Shown one piece after another: positions 28,126 through 36,158 of a DNA stretch of 64,000 nt. Under the pieces are notes generated by a model. It worked only from the letters and a program-made list of their open reading frames with translations, searched no databases and was not told the origin of the DNA. The DNA comes from Bacteroidota bacterium (GTDB lineage Bacteria; Bacteroidota; Bacteroidia; Chitinophagales; Chitinophagaceae): contig JACPEA010000013.1 in the NCBI GenBank assembly GCA_016183765.1, positions 1 through 64,000 on the forward strand. The letters are read 5' to 3'. How positions within the stretch are numbered: the first letter of the stretch is position 1; each line of letters begins with the position of its first letter. The translations under genes and the position numbers were made by a program.

Positions 28126-28791
28126 TCATTTCCTGCCTGCTCTTACCATTTCGCGTTTGCCCCAGGGGCCGGGGATCTTTTCAACGGTGAAACCTGCGGC
28201 CATCATGGCTTTGCGTACAACCGATTTACTGCAATAAGTGACCAGTGTACCCCCCGGCGATAGCATCCGGTACAGTTTTGCAAAAACCGCTTCTGTCCAG
28301 AGTTCCGGTTGGTGGGTGGGGGAGAAAGCGTCAAAATAAATACAGTCGAACGGGTCGGCTTTTTCCAGTGCCAGCAGGGAGTTTTTGTGTTTCTGCATGG
28401 TGAAGAAAGGCTCCAGCCTGACTTCTGTTTCCCATGCTGCCCTGTGTATGGCCAGGAAATCCTCCTGGCATTGCAGCAGTGTTCCGTAATTGATCTGCGA
28501 GATCTCATCTGTTGTCAATGGATACAATTCCACAGCCGTGTACCGGATCGGATGTTGCTGTATGCGGGCTTCCTGTAAGGTAAGTAAAGCGTTCAAGCCG
28601 GTTCCCAATCCCATTTCAAAAATATGTATAGGTTGGTTGTGTTTTGCTGCCAGCAATGGTTGCAGACCCGCTTCTATGTACACATGCCTGCTTTCACCAA
28701 TAGCGCCGTGGTGACTATGATAGGTCACATCCATCCCCGGTATGGCAATGGTATGAGAGCCGTCTGCCGTTGGTCTAATTTCTCTTTGCAT
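28126..28791 (-). CDS. mnmD: tRNA 5-methylaminomethyl-2-thiouridine methyltransferase, MnmD type
   Basis: 221 residues matching the methyltransferase half of MnmC without the FAD-dependent oxidase half, as in stand-alone MnmD. Visible are the SAM-binding FEMGLGTGLNALLT, the acidic strand YTAVELYPL, and the MnmC hallmark YFDAFSPTHQPELW near residue 150. The enzyme methylates nm5(s2)U34 of tRNA anticodons using SAM. It is divergent from the DNA glycosylase gene, with 28 bases between their starts. Confidence 0.9.
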   Translation of the reverse strand: MQREIRPTADGSHTIAIPGMDVTYHSHHGAIGESRHVYIEAGLQPLLAAKHNQPIHIFEMGLGTGLNALLTLQEARIQQHPIRYTAVELYPLTTDEISQINYGTLLQCQEDFLAIHRAAWETEVRLEPFFTMQKHKNSLLALEKADPFDCIYFDAFSPTHQPELWTEAVFAKLYRMLSPGGTLVTYCSKSVVRKAMMAAGFTVEKIPGPWGKREMVRAGRK

Positions 28792-28819
28792 GGCTTTGCA
28801 AAATACTTAACTTACCCGC

Positions 28820-29431
28820 ATGGAGTACCTGACACACCTGCAGAAAGATAAAAAACTGGCAAAGGTCCTTGGTGAAGAGCTGCATGAACTGAAGCTGCAT
28901 CCCAATATTCCCGTCCGCATCATGGCCAGCATCATCAGCCAGCAGCTGAGTACCAAAGTGGCCAAAGTGATCTTTAAACGTTTCCTGGAACTGTATAAGG
29001 GCAAGGAACCCAAACCACAGCAGGTGCTGGATACTCCCGCCGAAACACTTCGTTCTATCGGGTTGAGCAATGCAAAAGTGAGTTATGTGCATAACGTGGC
29101 CGCTTTCTGCATCGAACATAAGATCACCGATAAAAAATTGCTGGCCATGAGCAACGAAGAGATTATTGATCTCTTAGTGCAGATCAAAGGTATCGGTCAA
29201 TGGTCGGTTGAAATGCTGCTGATGTTTACCCTGGGACGTGAAGATGTATTTGCTGTGGACGACCTGGGCATACAACAGGCCATGTGCAAACTTTACCGCA
29301 TCGATCCCTCCCATAAAAAAGAAATGAAAGCCAAAATGCTGAAACTGTCTGCCAGATGGAGCCCCTACAGAACCTATGCCTGCCTGCATTTATGGGGATG
29401 GAAGGATAACAAACCGGATGCCCAGTCATAA
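28820..29431 (+). CDS. DNA-3-methyladenine glycosylase II-like (AlkA/HhH-GPD)
   Basis: 203 residues with the HhH-GPD fold: an N-terminal helical part with IMASIISQQLSTKVA, the helix-hairpin-helix LLVQIKGIGQWSVEMLLMF, and the catalytic aspartate in FAVDDLGIQ about 20 residues later. No [4Fe-4S] cysteine cluster is present, which fits AlkA rather than Nth/MutY. It should excise alkylated purines in base-excision repair. Shorter than E. coli AlkA because the N-terminal TBP-like domain is absent. Confidence 0.88.
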   Translation: MEYLTHLQKDKKLAKVLGEELHELKLHPNIPVRIMASIISQQLSTKVAKVIFKRFLELYKGKEPKPQQVLDTPAETLRSIGLSNAKVSYVHNVAAFCIEHKITDKKLLAMSNEEIIDLLVQIKGIGQWSVEMLLMFTLGREDVFAVDDLGIQQAMCKLYRIDPSHKKEMKAKMLKLSARWSPYRTYACLHLWGWKDNKPDAQS

Positions 29432-29447
29432 ATCACCACAGCATTCC

Positions 29448-32033
29448 TTATGCCGAGTTCCGCGCAGCATTGATGATGCCGAACATACTGCGTGTGATCA
29501 GTTTCTCATATATTTCTTTTGTGGCCGTATCAGCTTCTGTGTTGTGCAGCTGGTGTAATGCATATTGCTGGATAGTCAACAGCGGTAATACGATCTTGTC
29601 GCGCATCTGTATGGAAGCCCGGCCGGTCTTATCGTCCTGCATCAGCTGCGTACTGTCTGATAACTCGAGTACCAGGCTTGCCGTAAGATCGAACTCTTGT
29701 TTGATCAGCTTCCAGATCTCTCCGTATTCCGGATCCTCCTGTATGTACTGGGTTAGCGCAAAAGATGATTTAAGCATGCTCATCATGCTGTTATCGATCA
29801 GTGTCCGGAAAAACAATACGTTCCGGAACATAGCTTTTACATCCTCCCACAAACCCTTATCCTTCATGTGTTGCAGGGCCGTGCCTACACCAAAATAGCC
29901 GGGCACATTCTGCTTCAACTGGCTCCAGCTACCTACAAAAGGAACCGCGCGCAGGTCCTCAAAGCGGAGCCCGCCACCACTGCCGCGTTTGGAGGGGCGA
30001 CTGGCAATATTGCTTTTGCTGTAATAATTCAGCGGACTGAACTGCTGCAGGTATGCCAAAAAGAGTGGGTGCGTTTTGAAGTTCTGGTAAGCTTCGTAGC
30101 TCAGTTTGCCCAATTCATCCAGTAAGAACCGGTCGTGTTGCGACAGTAGCATACGGTTGTCGGAGAATAGTTCGTTACTGATCCCCGCACTGAGCAATTG
30201 TTCCAGGTTGTATTGTGATGACTGGATGGTTCCAAAATTGGATGTGATCGTTTGTCCCTGAACGGTCAGCTGTATCTCTTCGTTCTCGATATTGGTACCC
30301 AGTGAGGCATAGAATTTATTGGTCTTGCCCCCCCCGCGCGAAGGTGGTCCGCCACGGCCATCGAAGAACTTGGCTTTGATATCGTATTTACGTGAAATGG
30401 CGGTCAGATTCTCTTTGGCGGTATAAATACTCCAGTTGGCCTGCAGGTAGCCGCCGTCTTTGGTTCCGTCGCTGAAGCCCAGCATGATGGTCTGTTGCTG
30501 GTGGCGCTGTTTCAGGTGTTGTTTATAAACAGGATGCGTGTACAGGAACTCCATGATGCTTTCTGCTTCCTGCAGGTCATCGATGGTTTCGAACAGGGGG
30601 ATGATGTCGATGCTGAGCTGCTCCGCTTTCCAGCCACAGAGACGGAACAGGGCAAACACTTCCATCACATTCACGGCACTCTGGCAGTTGCTGATAATGT
30701 ATCGGTGACAACCGGCTTCCCCATTCATCTGCTGGATCGACTGTATGGCATACATGCTTTCCAGCGTATCCCTGGTGATGCCTTTCGGGAAGAGTTGAAC
30801 ATCCGGTTTCATATCCAGTGAAGACAGTACTTTGATCTTCTCTTCCTGCGAGAGGCCTGCATATTTGGCCGGCAGTATGCCGCGTTGCCCCTGGCTTTGC
30901 AGTGTGGTGTTGATATCCACCAGTACCTGGGTGTGTATGCGGCTGTCCTGCCTTACATCAAGCCCCGCAAAATGGGTCCCGAATATCTTTACTTTATGGA
31001 TCAGGCTGTCTATCCGCTGCAGGAACAAAGCATGGTGTTTCTCCTGCACCAGTTTGCGCATGGCTGTAAGTTGCTGCAGCAATTCCTGTTTGCTGATATG
31101 ATTGTTTTCGTTGGGGCGGAACACATTCTCGTACAGCTGCTGTTCCAGGCTGTGGATCAGGGTGTCAACCCCACTGAACGTAAGGCGTCGTGTCAGTTTC
31201 CGGACATCCCGGTAATAACATACAATAATGGCACTGCGCAAGGCGGAAGCTACCCGTAAAGTGGTGGCGGCATTGACATAGGGGTTGCCGTCGCGGTCGC
31301 CACCAGGCCAGAAGCCCAGTTCAATAAAAGGGTTATCACTGTCGTATTCACTCTCAAAGATCTCGCTGGCAATATGATTGTAAATATTCCCGATGGACTG
31401 ATACAGCACATTTTCGAGGTACCACATCAGGTTTACCGCCTCATCATAAGGGGTAGGCTGTTTTTTATTAAAGAAGGGTGTGATACCCAGTTGCTGGATA
31501 TACTGGTTAATGGTATGAAAATCGTTCTTGCCGATGGCTTCACTCATGTCGTGAATAATGCCCAATACGCTGCCCGGGTAAAACTGGGTAGGGTGTGCGG
31601 TCAGTACCACGCGTACCTTGAACTTGCGGAGTTTGTTTTTTAATGCCTGTGTTTTACCCGCAAAAGCGGCTTCATTGTACAGGGCTTTCAGACTTCCGGC
31701 GCCATCCATATCGTTCACGGTGGTGAAAGCGGCATCTTCAATGGCGTCAAATAATACCACCTGGCGCTCTATGTACTGTACGAATTTGAAGAGCCGGTCA
31801 ATTTTTTCGTCATCTTTTTTAACATGGGTATGCTGTTCAAAGAAATGATCGATGATCTGCATCGGACTCTTTCCCTCTGCATAACCTTCCATACAGGCTT
31901 GCAGTAAAATAGGCAGTAAGGCACCAACATTGGCGATACCGGAAAAGGGCAGGGCGGAGAACAGACTGTTGTAAATGGTATACTTGTCTGTTACATTCCT
32001 TTTGAAATTGTTGATATATAAAGAAGAGGGCAT
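29448..32033 (-). CDS. ppc: Phosphoenolpyruvate carboxylase, divergent bacteroidotal type
   Basis: 861 residues. Recognisable active-site blocks: LTAHPTQ (His147), GFWPGGDRDGNPYVN, the glycine loop GRGGPPSRGGG (about 560) and LRAVPFVGSWSQLK. It carboxylates PEP to oxaloacetate, an anaplerotic route. Several signatures differ from the classical enzyme: HPTQ where HPTE is usual, a Ser within the second GRGG of the mobile loop, and a C-terminus RNSA instead of the near-invariant NTG. I believe such changes characterise a Bacteroidota lineage, but I cannot check. It is convergent with the glycosylase gene. Confidence 0.88.
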   Translation of the reverse strand: MPSSLYINNFKRNVTDKYTIYNSLFSALPFSGIANVGALLPILLQACMEGYAEGKSPMQIIDHFFEQHTHVKKDDEKIDRLFKFVQYIERQVVLFDAIEDAAFTTVNDMDGAGSLKALYNEAAFAGKTQALKNKLRKFKVRVVLTAHPTQFYPGSVLGIIHDMSEAIGKNDFHTINQYIQQLGITPFFNKKQPTPYDEAVNLMWYLENVLYQSIGNIYNHIASEIFESEYDSDNPFIELGFWPGGDRDGNPYVNAATTLRVASALRSAIIVCYYRDVRKLTRRLTFSGVDTLIHSLEQQLYENVFRPNENNHISKQELLQQLTAMRKLVQEKHHALFLQRIDSLIHKVKIFGTHFAGLDVRQDSRIHTQVLVDINTTLQSQGQRGILPAKYAGLSQEEKIKVLSSLDMKPDVQLFPKGITRDTLESMYAIQSIQQMNGEAGCHRYIISNCQSAVNVMEVFALFRLCGWKAEQLSIDIIPLFETIDDLQEAESIMEFLYTHPVYKQHLKQRHQQQTIMLGFSDGTKDGGYLQANWSIYTAKENLTAISRKYDIKAKFFDGRGGPPSRGGGKTNKFYASLGTNIENEEIQLTVQGQTITSNFGTIQSSQYNLEQLLSAGISNELFSDNRMLLSQHDRFLLDELGKLSYEAYQNFKTHPLFLAYLQQFSPLNYYSKSNIASRPSKRGSGGGLRFEDLRAVPFVGSWSQLKQNVPGYFGVGTALQHMKDKGLWEDVKAMFRNVLFFRTLIDNSMMSMLKSSFALTQYIQEDPEYGEIWKLIKQEFDLTASLVLELSDSTQLMQDDKTGRASIQMRDKIVLPLLTIQQYALHQLHNTEADTATKEIYEKLITRSMFGIINAARNSA

Positions 32034-32215
32034 AATTTACTTGCGAAGCCCAAGTTACTTCTTTTACAGAAAATGGTACTAACAAAAAAACGTCTTTAAT
32101 CCAATAGCAGCAATGTTTTCGGCTAATGATCGTTAGTTAATACGCTGGTATTGATTAAACTTCCGTTGTTTCTGGAAGTCAAACAGTTGTTTGTTATATT
32201 TATAAAAATACCTGC

Positions 32216-32761
32216 ATGCACGCTGACGATAAGGAGTTATTGTTCCAGTTTCACCAGACTGCTACCAAGGAAAAGGCATTTACGGCGATCATTAAAAAGT
32301 ACCAGGAGAAATTGTACTGGCATGTGCGCAGGCTGGTGGTGGAACACGATGATGCCAATGATGTTTTGCAGAATGTCTTTATCAAAGTCTGGAAGGGACT
32401 GGAAAATTTCCGGGAAGACAGTCAACTGTACACCTGGTTATACCGTATTGCCACTAATGAAGGCTTGACATTCCTGGAGCAGCAGAAAAAGAGGGGCACC
32501 GTCAGCCTGGATACGGAAGAAGCGGGGTTGAGTAATAAAGTGCGGTCTGACAGTAATTTTGATGCCAATAAACTGGAGTGGCGTTTGCAGGTGGCGATAC
32601 AGAAAAAAAAAGAAAAACAGAGAGTGGTATTCAATCTCCGGTATTATGATGAAATGCCTTACCAGGAGATGAGCCGTGTCCTGGATACCAGTGAGGGCGC
32701 TTTGAAGGCCAGTTACCATCATGCGGCCCGTAAAATAGAGGAGTTCATCAGGAATTATTAA
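32216..32761 (+). CDS. ECF-type RNA polymerase sigma factor
   Basis: 181 residues with sigma-70 region 2 (DDANDVLQNVFIKVWKGLENF, about 42-62; TWLYRIATNEGLTFL) and region 4 (MPYQEMSRVLDTSEGALKASYHHAARKIEEF, shown to mark the helix-turn-helix at about 145-175). No extra C-terminal domain. It is followed 35 bases later by a gene for a single-pass membrane protein and then a periplasmic protein, the usual layout for a sigma factor with its anti-sigma and a target. Confidence 0.93.
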   Translation: MHADDKELLFQFHQTATKEKAFTAIIKKYQEKLYWHVRRLVVEHDDANDVLQNVFIKVWKGLENFREDSQLYTWLYRIATNEGLTFLEQQKKRGTVSLDTEEAGLSNKVRSDSNFDANKLEWRLQVAIQKKKEKQRVVFNLRYYDEMPYQEMSRVLDTSEGALKASYHHAARKIEEFIRNY

Positions 32762-32796
32762 ACTTTACAGATAAGAGGCTGTCAAAACAGCAATAC

Positions 32797-33540
32797 ATGA
32801 ACAACAGAGCACATATCACAGAGGAATTAAGCCCCATTGCACCGCTGGTAGCGGGGATCGGGGTTATGGAGTTGTATACCGTTCCCAAAGGGTATTTTGC
32901 TTCTTTTGCCGATGTGGTAGCGGAAAGGATCCGTATCGGGGCATTGCTGAGCGAAGCTTCCGTTCCAGTGTATGAAGTGCCCGATGGTTATTTTGAGCAG
33001 CTGCCTGGCACCATCCTTTCGACCATCCAAAGTTCTACCGTAATAAAGACCGAATTGGAGGAGATAGCTCCGTTGCTTAGTACCATTGGTAAGGAAAATG
33101 TATACGAGATCCCGGCCGATTATTTTGTTCAGGCCGACCTGGCACGCCATGCGCGTCGTGAGCAGGCTGTTGGCGCAAAACGGGTTAGTTTACGCATTGC
33201 CCGCAGGTGGATGCAATATGCAGCGGCAGCTGTGTTTGCCGGCGTACTGATCACCGGCGCCTTTCTGTTTACCGATAATCCCGCTAATATCGAAGAGGGT
33301 AAATACCCGTCTCTTGACCTGTCTTCCCAACTGGATAAAGTGAGTGAAGCCGACCTGCTGAAATACCTGGATAACCCCGAGCATGTTGCCGCTGCGCCCG
33401 CCACCGTACAACTGGCCACCGAAGCAGATATGGCCGAAGTAAAAAATCATCTTCAGAACGTAAGTGACGAGGAACTGAAACAATATGTTACCGAAAATGC
33501 CGAAGTTTACGAACCCGTAATTTCAGAGAAAGAGGAATGA
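32797..33540 (+). CDS. Single-pass membrane protein, probable anti-sigma factor, with internal repeats
   Basis: 247 residues with one membrane helix at about 140-158 (WMQYAAAAVFAGVLITGAFL). The cytoplasmic half has a motif Y-x-V/I-P-x-x-YF three times (Y27-F34, Y59-F66, Y103-F110); the first and third are part of a longer repeat, SPIAPLVAGIGVMELY and EEIAPLLSTIGKENVY. The C-terminal part (about 160-247) is acidic and would be periplasmic. No ZAS zinc motif is visible. Placement just after the ECF gene suggests anti-sigma function (inference). The stop overlaps the next start as ATGA. Confidence 0.7.
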   Translation: MNNRAHITEELSPIAPLVAGIGVMELYTVPKGYFASFADVVAERIRIGALLSEASVPVYEVPDGYFEQLPGTILSTIQSSTVIKTELEEIAPLLSTIGKENVYEIPADYFVQADLARHARREQAVGAKRVSLRIARRWMQYAAAAVFAGVLITGAFLFTDNPANIEEGKYPSLDLSSQLDKVSEADLLKYLDNPEHVAAAPATVQLATEADMAEVKNHLQNVSDEELKQYVTENAEVYEPVISEKEE

Positions 33541-33950
33541 TGATGAAACAATTTTTTAACAGCCTGTTATTGATCTGCTGCCTGGTATTCACCACGCAGG
33601 CACAGCCGGCTGATGCCCCGTCTGCACCTGCTTCCCAGAATATCATCGGACTGAAAATGGCTTTTGTTACCAAACAACTGGCTTTGACCAATGATGAAGC
33701 ACAGAAGTTCTGGCCGGTATATTACGGCTATACGGCAGAACTGCGAAAACTGCGGCAGAACAAAAAGGAAGACGTGCTGGCGATGGAAGAAGATATGCTG
33801 AACCTTCGTAAAAAATACCGTTCCGAATTTAAAAAGATACTGAATACGGATGAACGCGTAAATAAGGCGCTTACGGTTGACAGGGATTTTATGATCGCCG
33901 TACGAAAAGAATTACAGCAACGCAGAAGTAAAGTACAGCGCAAGCAATAA
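33537..33950 (+). CDS. Small exported helical protein, Spy/CpxP-like
   Basis: 137 residues: signal peptide (ending TTQAQ, about residue 22), then a helical, Lys/Arg- and Glu-rich domain with KQLALTNDEAQKFWPVY, the sort of LT-x-x-(Q/A)-Q-x-F motif seen in Spy/CpxP-like periplasmic stress proteins of Bacteroidota. Three consecutive ATGs open the frame, the first overlapping the upstream stop, which implies translational coupling. Likely a periplasmic stress sensor or chaperone in the same circuit as the ECF sigma factor (inference). Confidence 0.7.
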   Translation: MMMKQFFNSLLLICCLVFTTQAQPADAPSAPASQNIIGLKMAFVTKQLALTNDEAQKFWPVYYGYTAELRKLRQNKKEDVLAMEEDMLNLRKKYRSEFKKILNTDERVNKALTVDRDFMIAVRKELQQRRSKVQRKQ

Positions 33951-33966
33951 CTGTACCTCTATCTCA

Positions 33967-34722
33967 TTACCCTCTTTGTTCGGGCCAGACGGGACTTTTG
34001 ATATCGTGGTAAAATAAGAAGGTCCAGTTCCCGGCCTGTCCTTCTTCCCACCATTGCCGGCGCAGTTCCATGCTTTTTTTTCCGTCGAAATCGTATTTGG
34101 CTACAAAACGGCTCTTCATCTGTTGCAGTTGTGGCGCAACATCACCTCCGAAAAAAACGGTTTGCCCGTTTTCCCCGATCCAGAATACCTGGTGGAACTT
34201 GCTGTGTGCACCTGTAACCTGGTAACGGATAAACCCGTCGATCATGCCTTCATCTTCTGTGAGCCAGACCACTTTACTGAACTCGCCCAGTAGCGAAAAG
34301 TCTTCGGTGAGGTAAGATGCGGAAGCTGTTTCCATGGCATACGCAAACTCTCTTTCCTGTACATACCAGGTGGCATAGGGGAAACTCAGGAAACGGTCGT
34401 GACCGTTCTCCTGTTTGATGGTTACACCGCCTGCATGGTCCTTGTGTAAATGACTCATCAGCACTTTGGTTATCTGGGAGGGTTGTATACCTGCTTTTGC
34501 CAGGTTCTGGTGTAATTGAAAAGCGCCGTTGCGGTCATTGTATCCCAATCCCGTATCCAGCAGTATCACATCTTTTTCAGTGATGACCACAAAGGGTTGT
34601 ATTTCTACCAGTAAACTGCCCACAGGGCGGTTATTGAGCTCTTCGGAAGATGTATCGAAGGGAACAAACACTTTGGTTTTGTCGATGGTGAAACTGCCTT
34701 CTGAAAGCGGAATGATTTTCAT
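33967..34722 (-). CDS. MBL-fold metallo-hydrolase
   Basis: 251 residues of the metallo-beta-lactamase fold. The metal-binding motif is MSHLHKDHAGGV (H-x-H-x-D-H), with TGAHSKFHQVF and FFGGDVAPQL giving the later histidine and aspartate ligands. No signal peptide, so probably cytoplasmic. Substrate not predictable; lactonase- or sulfatase-like members look similar. Convergent with the Spy-like gene. Confidence 0.85.
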   Translation of the reverse strand: MKIIPLSEGSFTIDKTKVFVPFDTSSEELNNRPVGSLLVEIQPFVVITEKDVILLDTGLGYNDRNGAFQLHQNLAKAGIQPSQITKVLMSHLHKDHAGGVTIKQENGHDRFLSFPYATWYVQEREFAYAMETASASYLTEDFSLLGEFSKVVWLTEDEGMIDGFIRYQVTGAHSKFHQVFWIGENGQTVFFGGDVAPQLQQMKSRFVAKYDFDGKKSMELRRQWWEEGQAGNWTFLFYHDIKSPVWPEQRG

Positions 34723-34817
34723 GAATTGCCCGATAGGGTAATTAGTACGGTTTGAAAAGAGACACGAAGGTAATTACACAGCTACAATACAGTCGCGGAA
34801 GCTTATAAATTCTCTGC

Positions 34818-36158
34818 TTATCGTAATACCATCTGCCTGTCGGCATCCAGTCTTAATAAAACAAAAATGAGTATCGTAAAAGTGAGCAGCGAAGAACCTC
34901 CATAACTGACCAGCGGCAAAGGAATACCCACGATGGGGAACAGACCGATGGTCATACTCACATTTACAGCGATGTGAAAGAACAGGATACTCGCCACGCT
35001 ATATGCATATACCCGGCTGAAAGTACTTCGCTGCCGTTCGGCAATCTTTACGATCCGGAACAGCAGTAACAGATAGATACAGAGGAATACAAAACAACCT
35101 ATAAAACCGAAAGCCTCCCCCAGCGAGGTGAAAATGAAGTCGGTATGTTGCTCCGGTACATATTTACCGCGGGTCTGGGTGCCTTTTAAGAATCCTCTTC
35201 CGGTCAATCCGCCGGAGCCAATGGCTATTTTACTCTGGCGTACATTGTAATCATCCGGTTTGCGGGCTGCTTTTTCGCCGACTTTCCTTTCTGATTTTTT
35301 GTTCTGGCTGCAATCGTATTCCTTACCCACCATGCTGTAGATACGGGTACTCTGGTAACACTCCAGTACGTTGTTGAAAATATAGGGCACCACAAACCGT
35401 TGTGTGCCCACGCACAACAACCAGATGCCCACCACCAGCATCATCAGCCGTTTGCTTTTTTTGGCTTGCTTGCGTAGCACTAGCAGGATCAGGGCAGCGA
35501 TCACCGTAAGCGAGATGGCCAGCACATCCGGGTCAAGTATCAGTGTGGCCACTACCAGGATGACAAAGGAAGAGCCTACGATCAGGATCTGCGCGGGCAG
35601 TCCTTCCCGGTACATCGCTATCAGAAAAGCGGAATATACAAGGGCCAGGCCCAGCTCGTGTTGTAAAATGGAAAGCAGGGCAGGTGCAGCTGCTATCAAA
35701 CCTGCGATCAGCTGTGAACGCAATTTGCTGAAATCGGTTTCCTGGCGTGAAATGAATTTGGCCAATGCCAGTGCCGTAAATATTTTACAAAGCTCAGCGG
35801 GCTGCAGGTTAAAACCTCCGCCGATCGGGATCCAGCTTTTTGAGCCATTGATGTTTTTACCCAATACAAAAGTGGCCAGCATCAGTAATATGCCCAACGC
35901 ATATAACAGGTTGGCAAAAGCCGTGAAGAGTTTGCTGTCGGTCAGCAGGATAAAAGTGGCCACGATGGCACAGAACCCCGCAAAGATGAGTTGTTTGCTG
36001 TAGTTGGTCTTGCCACCCAGGAAACTCTGTAACCAGTTCGAATCTATCCGGTACTCTACCATGAAAATGCAAAGGATGCCGATGCCTACCAGGATGGCAT
36101 ATAACCAGATAATGGTCCAGTCAACCCCCTGCGATATTGTATTGTTGCGGTTATTCAT
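34818..36158 (-). CDS. rodA: Peptidoglycan glycosyltransferase RodA
   Basis: 446 residues of the SEDS family with about 10-11 membrane helices. Signature parts: PIGGGFNLQPAELCKI, GSGGLTGRGFLKGTQTRGKYVPEQHTDFIF (only to mark the long loop before it), and GIPLPLVSYGGSSLL near the end. RodA polymerises glycan strands in the elongasome together with the class B PBP encoded just upstream. A hydrophilic loop at about residues 260-310 (SQNKKSERKVGEKAARKPDD) appears longer than in proteobacterial RodA. The start overlaps the mrdA stop by one base (TAATG), which implies coupled translation. Confidence 0.95.
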   Translation of the reverse strand: MNNRNNTISQGVDWTIIWLYAILVGIGILCIFMVEYRIDSNWLQSFLGGKTNYSKQLIFAGFCAIVATFILLTDSKLFTAFANLLYALGILLMLATFVLGKNINGSKSWIPIGGGFNLQPAELCKIFTALALAKFISRQETDFSKLRSQLIAGLIAAAPALLSILQHELGLALVYSAFLIAMYREGLPAQILIVGSSFVILVVATLILDPDVLAISLTVIAALILLVLRKQAKKSKRLMMLVVGIWLLCVGTQRFVVPYIFNNVLECYQSTRIYSMVGKEYDCSQNKKSERKVGEKAARKPDDYNVRQSKIAIGSGGLTGRGFLKGTQTRGKYVPEQHTDFIFTSLGEAFGFIGCFVFLCIYLLLLFRIVKIAERQRSTFSRVYAYSVASILFFHIAVNVSMTIGLFPIVGIPLPLVSYGGSSLLTFTILIFVLLRLDADRQMVLR

